From assembly GCF_003704105.1 (NCBI RefSeq), contig NZ_QUOQ01000002.1, forward strand, positions 310,001 to 374,000: DNA of 64,000 bases. The letters are read 5' to 3'. This stretch comes from Brevundimonas lutea. GTDB taxonomy: Bacteria > Pseudomonadota > Alphaproteobacteria > Caulobacterales > Caulobacteraceae. The notes beneath the pieces are model-generated. The model had not been told where the DNA came from. It did no database searches and was given only the letters and a program-made list of their open reading frames with translations. Numbering within the stretch: position 1 is the first letter of the stretch; each line of letters begins with the position of its first letter. Positions 35,743-45,656 of the stretch are shown one piece after another. The position numbers and the translations under genes are program-made.

Positions 35743-36894
35743 ATGGACAAACCCTCGGTGCGGCCCGAGCGGCCGTGGTTCAGTTCGGGTCCGACGGTCA
35801 AGCGGCCGGGCTGGAGCCGGGACGTCAGCCGCACCGATCTGAGTGGGCGAGGCATTCGCGCGCCGGAAGTGGTCGAGCGGTTCGCCCATGCTCTGAGGCT
35901 GACGCGGGCGGTGCTGAAGCCGCCCGAGGACCATGTGATGCTGTACGTGCCCGCCTCCGACACCGGGGCGGTAGAGGCGGCGCTGTGGTCGATGCTGGGC
36001 GCGCGACGGTGCCAGGTGCTGGCCTATGAGAATTTTGGCCAGGTGTGGGCGACGGATGTGCGCGATCACCTGGGGGTCCAGCCGGAGGTGCTGGAGGCGG
36101 AGTGGGGCGCGCTGCCGGATCTGAGCCGGGTCGATCCCGCCGCCGATGTGGTGTTTCCGTGGAACGGCACGACGTCGGGGGTTCGCGTGCCGGACGCGGG
36201 ATGGATTTCGGCGGAGCGCGAGGGTCTGACCATCTGCGACGCGACCTCGGCGGCCTTCGCCATGCCTCTGGACTGGCCGAAGCTGGATGTCGTGACGTTC
36301 AGCTTTCAGAAAGCGCTGGGCGGGGAGGCCGGGATCGGGGTGATGGTGCTCTCGCCTCGCGCCGTGGAGCGGCTGGACACGCACCGGGCGCCGTGGCCGG
36401 TCCCCAAGGTGCTGCGGATTCAGGACGGCAAGGGGCTCGACCGGGCCCTGGCGAAGGGGGCGATGATCAACACCTTCTCGGTGGCGGTGATCGAGGACTG
36501 GATCGACGCCCTGGAGTGGGCCGAGCGGGTCGGCGGGGTCGAGACGCTGATCTCGCGGACGGATCGAAACTTCGCCGCCCTGGCGGCCTGGGTCGAGCGG
36601 ACGCCGTGGGTGGAGTTCCTGGCGGCGGACCCGGCGACGCGATCGACCACCTCGGTGTGCCTGAAAATCGTCGATGAACGGGTCACGGCCTTGGACGACG
36701 AAGCGCGTCAGGCGTTCGTGTGGCGGATGAAGGTAGTGCTGGAGAGCGAGGGCGCGGCGTTCGACGTCGAGAGCCACCGCAACGCGCCGGCGGGCTTGAG
36801 GCTATGGTGCGGGCCGACGGTGGAGACGGCCGATGTCGAGGCGGTGGGGCCGTGGCTGAATTGGGCGTTCGACGCGGTTGTTTCGGCCCTCTGA
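35743..36894 (+). CDS. serC: Phosphoserine aminotransferase, alphaproteobacterial type
   Basis: A protein of 383 residues. It belongs to the divergent alphaproteobacterial SerC group: MDKPSVRPERPWFSSGPTVKRPGW, VVFPWNGTTSGVRVPD, and the PLP-binding Lys in VVTFSFQKALGGEAGIGVMV. It converts 3-phosphohydroxypyruvate and glutamate to phosphoserine and 2-oxoglutarate. SerC usually precedes serA in relatives; here purA follows. The ATG lies two bases after the J-protein stop, so the two genes are probably co-transcribed. Confidence 0.92.
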   Translation: MDKPSVRPERPWFSSGPTVKRPGWSRDVSRTDLSGRGIRAPEVVERFAHALRLTRAVLKPPEDHVMLYVPASDTGAVEAALWSMLGARRCQVLAYENFGQVWATDVRDHLGVQPEVLEAEWGALPDLSRVDPAADVVFPWNGTTSGVRVPDAGWISAEREGLTICDATSAAFAMPLDWPKLDVVTFSFQKALGGEAGIGVMVLSPRAVERLDTHRAPWPVPKVLRIQDGKGLDRALAKGAMINTFSVAVIEDWIDALEWAERVGGVETLISRTDRNFAALAAWVERTPWVEFLAADPATRSTTSVCLKIVDERVTALDDEARQAFVWRMKVVLESEGAAFDVESHRNAPAGLRLWCGPTVETADVEAVGPWLNWAFDAVVSAL

Positions 36895-36953
36895 CGCGAC
36901 ACGCGGCGATTCCCCCGCTATAGGCTCCGCCCGCGAGCAGCGGAGGTTTCGTC

Positions 36954-38246
<1,293 letters not shown>

Positions 38247-38321
38247 GGTTAGCGGGCGTCCTCAACGCGATCTTTACCCAAAGCGAGGCAGGCTGGGGTT
38301 TCGGATCGGAGCGGGCCCCAC

Positions 38322-39128
38322 GTGTTTTCCCTGACGTCGCAACAGATGGCCAAGCTGGCCCCGGCGCTGAAGCGAGTGCTGATCGTCGACGCCAATGCGG
38401 CGGCGGCCAAGCTGTTGACCGATGTGGTGCGCAGCCTGGGCGCGCGGGACGTGGTCACTGAGGCGGATCAGGTGGTGGCGCTGAGGATCGCGGCGGACTT
38501 CGATCCCACCCTGATCTTCATCGAGCGTTCGGGTCCGAACCTGGATGGCGAGACCTTCGCCCGGCGCATCCGGCGCTCGACCTTCGAGGCGCGGTTCGCG
38601 CCGATCGTGATGGTGACCAGTGAAGCCACCGCCTCGACGATCAAGGGCGCCCGGGACGCGGGCGTGCACGAGTTTCTGAGAAAGCCCTTCACCGCCGGCG
38701 ACCTGACCAAGCGCGTGGCGGCGGTGGCGTTGAAGCCGCGCGACTGGATCGAGGCTCTGGGCTACGTCGGACCGGATCGGCGACGGTTCAATTCGGCGGA
38801 ATACGAAGGGCCCAAGAAGCGGTCGGGCGAGGCGCCCTGCACGGCGGCCGAAGCGGCCGCCAATGCCCGCGAACAGGCGATGCAGATTCTAGCATCGGCA
38901 ATCGCTCGTTTTGACGAGGATCCGGCCCAAGCCCTGCGGGCGATCCGGGCCCAGGCGACTGACCTGAAGGCGCTGGCGCTGAAGCAGTCAGACGCCGCAC
39001 TGGCGGTGGAGGCGAGCACGCTCGAGGCGGCGATGGCGCACGGCGCGAATACCCGGGCCGCGCTGGCGGGGCCGGTTCAGGCGGTGCTGGCGCTGGCTGG
39101 TCCGGAGAGCCTGAAACGGGCGGGGTAG
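38322..39128 (+). CDS. Receiver-domain protein with Glu in place of the phospho-acceptor Asp
   Basis: A protein of 268 residues. Residues 16-130 form a receiver fold: acidic pocket IVDAN (D23), beta3 LIFIERSGPNLDG, Thr/Ser in VMVTSE (99-100) and Lys in LRKPFT (K121). At the usual phosphorylation position the residue is Glu68, which may mimic the phosphorylated state. The C-terminal half (about 165-268) is Ala-rich and helical with no known output domain. GTG 38322 is used here; ATG 38346 is an alternative. It converges on rpoH. Whether it acts in stress signalling cannot be said. Confidence 0.75.
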   Translation: MFSLTSQQMAKLAPALKRVLIVDANAAAAKLLTDVVRSLGARDVVTEADQVVALRIAADFDPTLIFIERSGPNLDGETFARRIRRSTFEARFAPIVMVTSEATASTIKGARDAGVHEFLRKPFTAGDLTKRVAAVALKPRDWIEALGYVGPDRRRFNSAEYEGPKKRSGEAPCTAAEAAANAREQAMQILASAIARFDEDPAQALRAIRAQATDLKALALKQSDAALAVEASTLEAAMAHGANTRAALAGPVQAVLALAGPESLKRAG

Positions 39129-39137
39129 ACCCGCCCG
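39117..39137. terminator. Hairpin between the receiver gene and rpoH
   Basis: CGGGCGGG (39117-39124) and CCCGCCCG (39130-39137) form a perfect 8-bp stem around GTAGA, which includes the stop codon of the receiver gene. No T-tract follows on the plus strand, so termination is only likely, not shown. Confidence 0.4.
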
Positions 39138-39146
39138 CTTGCTGGA

Positions 39147-40031
39147 TCAGGCGTCGACCAGATTGCGTTCTTCGGCGGCGGCGCGCATGGCCTGCTGCAG
39201 CTTTTCAAAGGCGCGGACCTCGATCTGGCGGACGCGTTCGCGCGACACGCCATATTGGCCGGCCAGCTCCTCAAGGGTGACCGGGTCGTCCTTGAGACGG
39301 CGCTCCGTCAGGATGTGCTTCTCCCGATCCGTCAGCTCCTGCATGGCTTCCTGCAGCAGGCCCATGCGGATCGAGCGCTCCTCGTTTTCGGCGACATAGG
39401 TCTCCTGGGAGACGGCGGTGTCGTCCTCCAGCCAGTCCTGCCATTCGCTCTCGCCATCCGCGCGCAGAGGCGCGTTCAGCGAGGCGTCGCCGCCGAGGCG
39501 GCGGTTCATGTTGGTGACCTCTTCCTCGGACACGCCCAGCTTGGTGGCGATGGCGGAGAGATGCTCCGGATGGAGGTCGCCTTCTTCGAAGGCCGAAATC
39601 TGACTCTTGGCCTTGCGCAGGTTGAAGAACAGCTTCTTCTGCGCGGCGGTGGTGCCCATTTTCACGAGCGACCAGCTGCGCAGGATATACTCCTGGATCG
39701 AGGCGCGGATCCACCACATGGCGTAGGTCGCCAGGCGGAAGCCCTTGTCGGGATCGAATTTCTTGACGGCCTGCATCAGGCCGACGTTGCCCTCGGAGAT
39801 CACCTCGCCGATCGGCAGGCCGTAGCCGCGATAGCCCATGGCGATCTTGGCCACGAGGCGCAGGTGGGAGGTGACCAATCGATGCGCGGCCTCGGGGTCC
39901 TCATGCTCTGACCACCGCTTGGCCAGCATGAATTCCTCGTCCTTGGTGAGCATGGGAAACTTGCGGATTTCCGTGAGATAGCGCGACAGTCCCTGTTCCG
40001 GCGACATGATCGCGAGCGTCTTGTTGGCCAT
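39147..40031 (-). CDS. rpoH: RNA polymerase heat-shock sigma factor sigma-32
   Basis: A protein of 294 residues. Region 2 contains RYLTEIRKFPMLTKDEEFMLA and the RpoH-typical EVISEGNVGLMQAVKKFDPDKGFRLATYAMWWIRASIQEYILRSWSLVKMGTT. The RpoH box region QKKLFFNLRKAK follows. Region 4 is LTDREKHILTERRLKDDP and VSRERVRQIEVRAFEKLQ. It directs transcription of heat-shock genes. I chose ATG 40031 (MANKTLAIMSPEQGL), preceded by GGAGGG about ten bases upstream. A sigma-70-like promoter at 40244-40216 implies a leader of about 180 nt with strong hairpins. Confidence 0.96.
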   Translation of the reverse strand: MANKTLAIMSPEQGLSRYLTEIRKFPMLTKDEEFMLAKRWSEHEDPEAAHRLVTSHLRLVAKIAMGYRGYGLPIGEVISEGNVGLMQAVKKFDPDKGFRLATYAMWWIRASIQEYILRSWSLVKMGTTAAQKKLFFNLRKAKSQISAFEEGDLHPEHLSAIATKLGVSEEEVTNMNRRLGGDASLNAPLRADGESEWQDWLEDDTAVSQETYVAENEERSIRMGLLQEAMQELTDREKHILTERRLKDDPVTLEELAGQYGVSRERVRQIEVRAFEKLQQAMRAAAEERNLVDA

Positions 40032-40151
40032 GGGCCTTGGTCCCTCCGATAAACGAGCGGGCTTGGCGGAACGGCCACGGCTGTGCGCCGGCTCCTTCAC
40101 CCCTCAACCGCACACCTATGGATCGGTTGCGCCGATTGTTAGGCGCACATT

Positions 40152-40206
40152 GTCACGGTGATGGGCGACCGTGACTTTCCGGTCTCAGGTTCGGGCCTGA
40201 ACCGGC
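40152..40206 (-). promoter_or_regulatory. rpoH 5' leader hairpins, possible thermosensor or attenuator
   Basis: In the leader, GTCACGGT (minus, 40075-type stem at 40152-40159 on the plus strand) pairs perfectly with ACCGTGAC (40168-40175) around 8 nt. A second palindrome, GGTTC/GAACC around GGGCCT, lies at about 40189-40204. Neither directly covers the rpoH ribosome binding site at about 40041-40046, so a thermometer role would need longer-range pairing. Confidence 0.45.
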
Positions 40207-40215
40207 GATGAGGAG

Positions 40216-40244
40216 CGTATAGCAGAGGGTGGGTCTTTTATCAA
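40216..40244 (-). promoter_or_regulatory. Sigma-70-type promoter of rpoH
   Basis: On the minus strand TTGATA (40244-40239), a 17-bp spacer, then TATACG (40221-40216). Optimal spacing and four to five consensus matches in each hexamer. It starts immediately after the stop codon of the ThuA-like gene and would give a transcript start near 40209. Confidence 0.6.
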
Positions 40245-40247
40245 GAC

Positions 40248-41252
40248 TTAGTAACCGAGGCGGCTGCGGATCGCGGCCCGGGCGGTGTCGTAGGCGGTGG
40301 CGTCGCCGTCTCTTTTCTCGGGATGCAACGCCTGCAAAGCGCGGATCTGGTCGGCCACGCCAGAGGGCGTCGTCGCTTCGCGGGTCGGCAGGCCTTCTAC
40401 GGTAAGGAAGGCGCGAACGGCGTCGCGGTCCTGAGCATCCGCATTGGGGCCGTCCGGAATGGTGGCGAGATGACCACTGGTCCATCGGACCGCGGCGATG
40501 ATCTGGTCCCGGAATCGCGGATCATCCCAGGTTGAGGGCGTGTGGCCGAGGTTGGTGTAGAAGAGCCGGCCCTCACCGATGCGCTTGATCCAGGTCACCG
40601 GCACCGGGTGGGCGCGCCTGAGGGGATCGCCCCGCATGTCCAGGCTCTGCAGCACGCGCACCGAGGCGGGATCGAAGCCCTCGTACTGATAGATTTCCTC
40701 GGCGTAGGCGGCTCCGTCGGGCCACATGGAGGCTAGCCGATGATCGGGCTCGAGGTTGGTCAGGCGGATTGGCGCACCCTCCATCCACGGATGGCCGTCG
40801 AACTGACCGCCGAGGAACCGGGTCCAGGCTTCGCGTCCGCCTTCGAAGTCGAGCTGGGTGTCGGCGGCGGAGTGAATTCCGACCACGCCGAGGCGTCCGG
40901 CCTCGACGGCGGCGACCAGAGCGCTCCAGGCCGCGCGGTCGATGGGCAGGGGGCCGGTGGTGGAGACGACCAGCACATCCACCTCCGCCAGCCGAGCCGG
41001 CGTGATGTCGCGGGCTTCCTGGGTCAGCTCGACGCTGAAGCCGCCGGCCTGGCCGATCTGCTGGAGGGCGATCTCGGAGGGCGCGAGGCCTCCGGTCGAG
41101 ACGTCGTCGTCGGGGCGGCGGACGGTCTCGTGAACGAAGCCGACCGACTGCGACAGATAGAGTACGCGAAGAGGCGCGTCTGGCGCGGCCGGGCGGGTGG
41201 CGCAGGCGGTGAGGGCCATGATGATCAGGCCGAGCGAGAGGGTGCGCAACAT
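40248..41252 (-). CDS. ThuA-like domain lipoprotein
   Basis: A protein of 334 residues. Signal MLRTLSLGLIIMALTAC with lipobox (LTAC, Cys17). The domain from LRVLYLSQSVGFVHETV to DQIIAAVRWTSG matches ThuA-like (trehalose utilisation/GATase-1-like) proteins: LVVSTTGPLPID, VVGIHSAADT, GGQFDGHPW, VTWIKRIGEGRLFYTNLGHTPSTWDD. Such proteins occur with carbohydrate catabolism; the reaction is not established. Residues 290-334 form a C-terminal helical tail. I chose ATG 41252 to give the signal peptide. Confidence 0.82.
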   Translation of the reverse strand: MLRTLSLGLIIMALTACATRPAAPDAPLRVLYLSQSVGFVHETVRRPDDDVSTGGLAPSEIALQQIGQAGGFSVELTQEARDITPARLAEVDVLVVSTTGPLPIDRAAWSALVAAVEAGRLGVVGIHSAADTQLDFEGGREAWTRFLGGQFDGHPWMEGAPIRLTNLEPDHRLASMWPDGAAYAEEIYQYEGFDPASVRVLQSLDMRGDPLRRAHPVPVTWIKRIGEGRLFYTNLGHTPSTWDDPRFRDQIIAAVRWTSGHLATIPDGPNADAQDRDAVRAFLTVEGLPTREATTPSGVADQIRALQALHPEKRDGDATAYDTARAAIRSRLGY

Positions 41253-41292
41253 ACTTCCATTAGCCTCGCGGCGCCCGGGCGCGTCAAATGGG

Positions 41293-41598
41293 TCAGAGGC
41301 CCAGGATGCCGCGATAGGTCGGATGGACCACATCGGCGTAGTCTGGGTGCTTCTGGAGGTAGCCGGCGAAGAAGGGGCAGACCGGCAGGACCTTGAGGTC
41401 GCGCGCGCGGGCGTCGTCCAGGACGTGAACGGCCAGGCGTTTGGCCAGACCGCGGCCCTCCAGCGCCTGGGGCACCAGGGTCTCGGTGATCATCAGGTTT
41501 TCGCCGTTGAGATTGTAGGTGACCACAGCTTCGACGCCGTCGACATCGAGGACGTAGCGTTTGCCGTCGGCGTCGTCGCGAATGTCGGGATCGGGCAT
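41293..41598 (-). CDS. Small GNAT-type N-acetyltransferase (YidJ/YjdJ-like)
   Basis: A protein of 101 residues, a normal length for this compact group. The acetyl-CoA site is around VPQALEGRGLAKRLAVHVLDDARA, and the family-typical end is VLPVCPFFAGYLQKHPDYADVVHPTYRG. AAAGGA lies six bases before the ATG. The substrate is unknown. It is 12 bp downstream of rluD on the same strand, so probably co-transcribed. Confidence 0.85.
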   Translation of the reverse strand: MPDPDIRDDADGKRYVLDVDGVEAVVTYNLNGENLMITETLVPQALEGRGLAKRLAVHVLDDARARDLKVLPVCPFFAGYLQKHPDYADVVHPTYRGILGL

Positions 41599-41609
41599 GG
41601 CGGGTCCTT

Positions 41610-42626
41610 TCAGAGTTCGGTCAGGAGGCGTTCGAGCGTCACCATGTCCTGCGGCGGTGGGGTGTCGAATCTCAGAGCCTCGCTGGTGATCGGGTGGACG
41701 AAGCCAAGGACGGCGGCGTGGAGGGCCTGGCGGGTCAGGCCGGCCTCGGCGACGGCGGCGCGCACGGGGGCAGCGGGGGCGCCGGAGCCATAGACGGGGT
41801 CGCCGAGCAGGGGCGCGCCCATCGACGCCAGATGCACGCGGATCTGGTGGGTCCGGCCGGTGTGCAGGGTGCATTCGACCCGGGCGGCCAGGGACGCGCC
41901 GCCGGCGCGGGCGGGGCGGCCGAAGGCGCGCTCGACGCGATAGTCGGTGATGGCTTCACGCCCGCCGGAGCGGAGCACGGCCATCTTCTTGCGGTCATGC
42001 TGGGAGCGGCCGAGACGCGTCTCGATCCGGCCGCTGATCGGAGAGGGGGAGCCGCGCGTCAGGGCGATGTAGCGGCGCTCGATGTCGTGGCGGCTGAACA
42101 GGTCGGTCAGGCCCTGATGGGCGCGGTCAGACTTGGCGGCGACCATGACGCCGGACGTGTCCTTGTCCAGCCGGTGCACAATGCCGGGGCGCAGCACCCC
42201 GCCGATGCCGGACAGGCTGTCGCCGCAGTGATGCAGCAGGGCGTTGACCAGGGTGCCGGTCTCCGAACCGGGCGCCGGATGCGCCGCCATGCCGGCGGGC
42301 TTGTCGACCACGATCAAATGAGCGTCCTCGAAGAGAACCGGGAGGACCAGGTTCTCGGGCCGGGGATCGGCGGCGACCGGGGCGGGGAGGGCGACGGTGT
42401 AATCCCCCGGCCGGGCCTTGGCCGAGGTCGAGACGGGGGCGCCGCCCGGCCCCGTGACGCGGCCCTCGGCGATCAGGGCCTGCAACCGTGCGCGCGAGAT
42501 TTCGGAGCGGATGGCGGCGACGGCTTCGGCCAAGGCCTTGTCGAGCCGCCCGGAGACGTCGGGGGGGAGCACGACGGCCAGGGTTTCGGCGTCGGGATCG
42601 TCTTCGCCGAGGGTGTGGGGGACCAT
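41610..42626 (-). CDS. rluD: RluA-family 23S rRNA pseudouridine synthase (RluD type)
   Basis: A protein of 338 residues. An S4 RNA-binding domain (about 28-75, GRLDKALAEAVAAIRSEISRARLQALIAEG) is followed by the catalytic domain with HRLDKDTSGVMV (catalytic Asp), and the C-terminal LHTGRTHQIRVHLASMGAPLLGDPVYG. It isomerises uridines of 23S rRNA (positions 1911/1915/1917 in E. coli). Adjacency to rpoH in the same orientation is a familiar arrangement in this group. Upstream is a family A repeat. Confidence 0.92.
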   Translation of the reverse strand: MVPHTLGEDDPDAETLAVVLPPDVSGRLDKALAEAVAAIRSEISRARLQALIAEGRVTGPGGAPVSTSAKARPGDYTVALPAPVAADPRPENLVLPVLFEDAHLIVVDKPAGMAAHPAPGSETGTLVNALLHHCGDSLSGIGGVLRPGIVHRLDKDTSGVMVAAKSDRAHQGLTDLFSRHDIERRYIALTRGSPSPISGRIETRLGRSQHDRKKMAVLRSGGREAITDYRVERAFGRPARAGGASLAARVECTLHTGRTHQIRVHLASMGAPLLGDPVYGSGAPAAPVRAAVAEAGLTRQALHAAVLGFVHPITSEALRFDTPPPQDMVTLERLLTEL

Positions 42627-42640
42627 TGGCCGACAGTGAA

Positions 42641-42712
42641 ACCCCTCACCCTTTCGCGCAAGGACGGCGGCGTCGCCGCCGTGCGCTCAATCCCTCTCCC
42701 GCAGGGAGACGG
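42641..42712. repeat. REP-like repeat, family A, between rluD and the aldolase gene
   Basis: ACCCCTCACCCTTTCGCGC, then a stem ACGGCGGC-GTC-GCCGCCGT, then GCGCTCAA and a CCCTCTCCC/GGGAGACGG end. It is the only unit I found outside the GTA cluster. Its middle hairpin differs in sequence from the other copies but keeps pairing. Confidence 0.75.
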
Positions 42713-42716
42713 TGGC

Positions 42717-43742
42717 TTACGCCGCCTTCTTTTCGAGCTTCTTTTCCCACTGGCCCAGCGAGGCCAGGCCGTTCATGCGGGCGCGGTGGTGGAAGGCGGC
42801 CTGGGCCTTGGCGGCGTTGTCGGGCTTGCCGCCCCAGGCGCGCTGGGGCGCCGCCTGCAGGGCGCGGCCGTAGGAGAAGGTCATCTTCCAGGGGAAGCCG
42901 CCGATGCGGTTCATGGCGTCGAGGTGCGCCGTGGCCTGCTCGTCGGTCTGGCCGCCGGAGAGGTAGGCGATGCCCGGGACGGCCGAGGGCACGGTGGCTT
43001 TCAGCGCGGCGATGGTGCGTTCAGCGACCTCATCGACCGAGGCCTGGCGGACGCTGCCCTTGCCGGAGATGACCATGTTGGGCTTGAGCACCATCCCCTC
43101 CAGCGCCACGCGCTGCTCGGCCAGTTCGGCGAAGACGGTCTGGAGCACCCAGCGGGTGACCTCGTCGCAGCGGGCGATGTCGTGGGCGCCGTCCATCAGC
43201 ACCTCGGGCTCGACAATCGGCACGATCTGCTCCTGCTGGCAGATGCGGGCGTAGCGAGCCAGCGCATGGGCATTCGATTTGACGCAGGCCCAGGTCGGGA
43301 TGCCGTCCGCGATCTCGATAACGCCGCGCCATTTGGCGAAGCGGGCGCCGCGCTCGTAATGGCCGCGCAGACGCTTGGACAGGCCGTCGAGCCCCTTGGT
43401 CACCGTCTCGCCGGGGAAGCCGGCCATCTTGGAGGCGCCCTTGTCGACCTTGATGCCAGGGATCGAGCCGGCGGCCCTGATGATGTCGACCAGCGGCGTT
43501 CCGTCGGAGGCGTCCTGATACAGCGTCTCCTCGAACAGGATGACGCCCGAGATGTGCTCGCGCATGGTCTGTTCGGCGCGGAACATCAGCTCGCGGTAAT
43601 CGCGGCGGTTGTCCTCGGTGTTTTCCACCCCGATGGCGTCGAACCGCTTCTTTATGGTGCCGGTGGACTCGTCGGCGGCGAGGATTCCCTTGCCGGGCGC
43701 CACCATGGCCTCAGCGACCTGATTGAGAGCGGAAAGGTCCAT
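42717..43742 (-). CDS. Class I fructose-bisphosphate aldolase
   Basis: A protein of 341 residues. The class I pattern is clear: GKGILAADESTGTIKKRF, FRAEQTMREHISGVILFEETLYQ, GIKVDKGASKMAGFPGETVTKGLDGL, VEPEVLMDGAHDI and the Schiff-base Lys in GMVLKPNMVISG, then YLSGGQTDEQATAHLDAMN. It cleaves fructose 1,6-bisphosphate in glycolysis and Calvin/gluconeogenesis. I chose ATG 43742, with GGGGAG seven bases upstream. It is near but separate from pgk and gap. Confidence 0.94.
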   Translation of the reverse strand: MDLSALNQVAEAMVAPGKGILAADESTGTIKKRFDAIGVENTEDNRRDYRELMFRAEQTMREHISGVILFEETLYQDASDGTPLVDIIRAAGSIPGIKVDKGASKMAGFPGETVTKGLDGLSKRLRGHYERGARFAKWRGVIEIADGIPTWACVKSNAHALARYARICQQEQIVPIVEPEVLMDGAHDIARCDEVTRWVLQTVFAELAEQRVALEGMVLKPNMVISGKGSVRQASVDEVAERTIAALKATVPSAVPGIAYLSGGQTDEQATAHLDAMNRIGGFPWKMTFSYGRALQAAPQRAWGGKPDNAAKAQAAFHHRARMNGLASLGQWEKKLEKKAA

Positions 43743-43826
43743 GAGCGTTCTCCCCAAGCACTGGATCGTTGCGGCGATCCTCTAGCCCCGCCCGCCGCCG
43801 AAGTCACGCATTGTTACAGGCTCGCG

Positions 43827-45656
43827 TCAGGCGGCTTGGGCGACCGGCGAGAGGCAGGTTTCGAGTACGGCGAACAGTTGCGGCAACTGGATCGGCTTGG
43901 TCAGCACGCCATCGGCGCCGCCGGCCATGTAGCGCGCGACGTCGTCGGCGAAGGCATTGGCGGTCAGCATGTGGATCGGGGTGTGGCTGGCCTCGCCCTC
44001 GGCGACGCGGATCAGGCGCAGCGCCTCGACCCCGTCCATCACGGGCATGTTCACATCCATCAGGATAAGGTCGAAACTGTCCGCCAGAGCGGCGGCCACG
44101 GCCGCCTCGCCGTTCTCGGCGAAGGTCAGCTCGACACCGGCAGGCGCCAGAAGAACCTCAAGCACGCGACGGTTGCCGGCGTTGTCCTCCGCGGCCAGGA
44201 CGCGAAGCGCGCGGTCATTGGACGTGGCGTTGACGGGTGACGCAATGGCGATCGTTGCGATCGGCGCGGCCACGCTGACGGGGACGTCGAACCAGAACCG
44301 CTCGCCGACGCCGTCGGCGGGTTCGCAGCCGATCTGACCACCGAGAAGGGCGATGTTGCCCGCGCAGATGGCCAGGCCGAGCCCGGCCCCACCGGCGTCG
44401 CGCCCGGCGTCGGTCTGTTCAAAGGGCTGAAAAATGCGCTGGCGATCCTCCGGCGCGACGCCGGGTCCTCCGTCGGTGACGGTGAGCCGCAGCCGGTCAC
44501 CGAACAGCGCGGCCCCGATCCGCACCTCGCCGCCTGCTGGTGTGAACTTGAGGGCGTTGGAGACGAGGTTGACCAAGGTCTGCTCGATCCGGCCCTGATC
44601 TGTGCGGATCCGGGCCTGTGGCAGGTCGGCGTCCAGGGTCAGCAGCACGCTGGCTTCCTCGGCGCGCGGCGTCCAGATGCTGAGGATGCTGTCCAGCTTG
44701 GCGCGCAGGTCGAAATCGCCCATCTCGGCCACCGCCTTGTCGGCCTCGATCTTGGACATGTCGAGCACGGCGTTGAGCAGGCGGAGCAGCATCTCGCCGG
44801 AGGCCAGAACACCGTCATTGAGTTCGTGCTGGGTCGCGGTCAGAGGTTCGCGCTGCAGAGCCTGGGAAAGGCCCAGCACCGCGTTCAGGGGCGTGCGGAT
44901 CTCGTGGCTGGTAACGGCCAGAAAGGCTGACTTGGCGCGGCTGGCGGCCTCGGCGGCCGCGGTCTTCTCCTCCAGCGCCAAGGTGTGCGCGCGGGTTCGG
45001 CCGCGATTCCGGTGACGTTCGACAACGCGCCCCAGCTGGGCGCCGATCTGGTCCAGCGTCTTGAGCAGAACCTCATCGGGCGGCGCGGGTCGCTCAAGGA
45101 AAAACTCCAGGACGGCGCCAACCTCCTCGCCGATCAGGGCGGGAAAGGCGAAGGCCGCGTGCAGACCCGCCCGCTTGGCCGGCTCGGCGCGGGGGAAGTT
45201 TGGGTCGGCGGCCACGTCTTGAATCCAACAGGCCTTGCCCGAAGCCCAAACCCGGCCCGGCAGCCCCTCGCCCCGGTCGAAGCTCAGACGGTCGGAGATC
45301 TGCCGAAACTCGCGGCGAAGCTCCGGATCGGCGTCGTGCCACACACCCGAGAAGACCAGAGGCCCGCCGGGCGCGGCGTCAGCGAACATATAGGCCTGCC
45401 CCACGCGCCAACCGGTGAAATCGCAGATCGCCCTGAGCGCCAGGGCGAAGGCCTCATCGGGATGGTCGCTGAGGTTGGCGGCGGTGGCGATGGTCTCGAC
45501 CAGGGCCAGCCGTTGCTGCTCGCGATAGAGGTCGCGCAGGCTGCTCTCGGCGATGGTCTCGGCGGCCTTCCTGGCCTCGCGTTCGCGCGCCAGACGGCGC
45601 TCCAGACGCTCGATCTGGAGGTTCGGGGACTCGTCGCTGCCGAGCGGAGGGATCAC
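43827..45656 (-). CDS. Hybrid histidine kinase (GAF-HisKA-HATPase-REC), partner of H-NOX
   Basis: A soluble protein of 609 residues. N-terminal coiled coil (about 12-50); GAF about 55-215 (WRVGQAYMFAD, GEGLPGRVWASGKACWIQDV); HisKA H251 in FLAVTSHEIRTPLNAVLG; HATPase_c with LVNLVSNALKFT, DGGPGV and GGAGLGLAI; receiver with phospho-Asp near D534 (LILMDVNMPVMDG). GTG 45656 overlaps the H-NOX stop as GTGA, so translation is coupled. Established knowledge: bacterial H-NOX proteins control adjacent kinases in response to nitric oxide. The long frame running to 46484 crosses the H-NOX gene and is not coding there. Confidence 0.92.
   Translation of the reverse strand: MIPPLGSDESPNLQIERLERRLAREREARKAAETIAESSLRDLYREQQRLALVETIATAANLSDHPDEAFALALRAICDFTGWRVGQAYMFADAAPGGPLVFSGVWHDADPELRREFRQISDRLSFDRGEGLPGRVWASGKACWIQDVAADPNFPRAEPAKRAGLHAAFAFPALIGEEVGAVLEFFLERPAPPDEVLLKTLDQIGAQLGRVVERHRNRGRTRAHTLALEEKTAAAEAASRAKSAFLAVTSHEIRTPLNAVLGLSQALQREPLTATQHELNDGVLASGEMLLRLLNAVLDMSKIEADKAVAEMGDFDLRAKLDSILSIWTPRAEEASVLLTLDADLPQARIRTDQGRIEQTLVNLVSNALKFTPAGGEVRIGAALFGDRLRLTVTDGGPGVAPEDRQRIFQPFEQTDAGRDAGGAGLGLAICAGNIALLGGQIGCEPADGVGERFWFDVPVSVAAPIATIAIASPVNATSNDRALRVLAAEDNAGNRRVLEVLLAPAGVELTFAENGEAAVAAALADSFDLILMDVNMPVMDGVEALRLIRVAEGEASHTPIHMLTANAFADDVARYMAGGADGVLTKPIQLPQLFAVLETCLSPVAQAA

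Noticed and set aside
41694..44240. Plus-strand open frame of 848 codons
   Set aside because: It runs antisense across rluD and the aldolase gene; composition is Gly/Ala/Asp/His-rich with no domain. It is a high-GC shadow.
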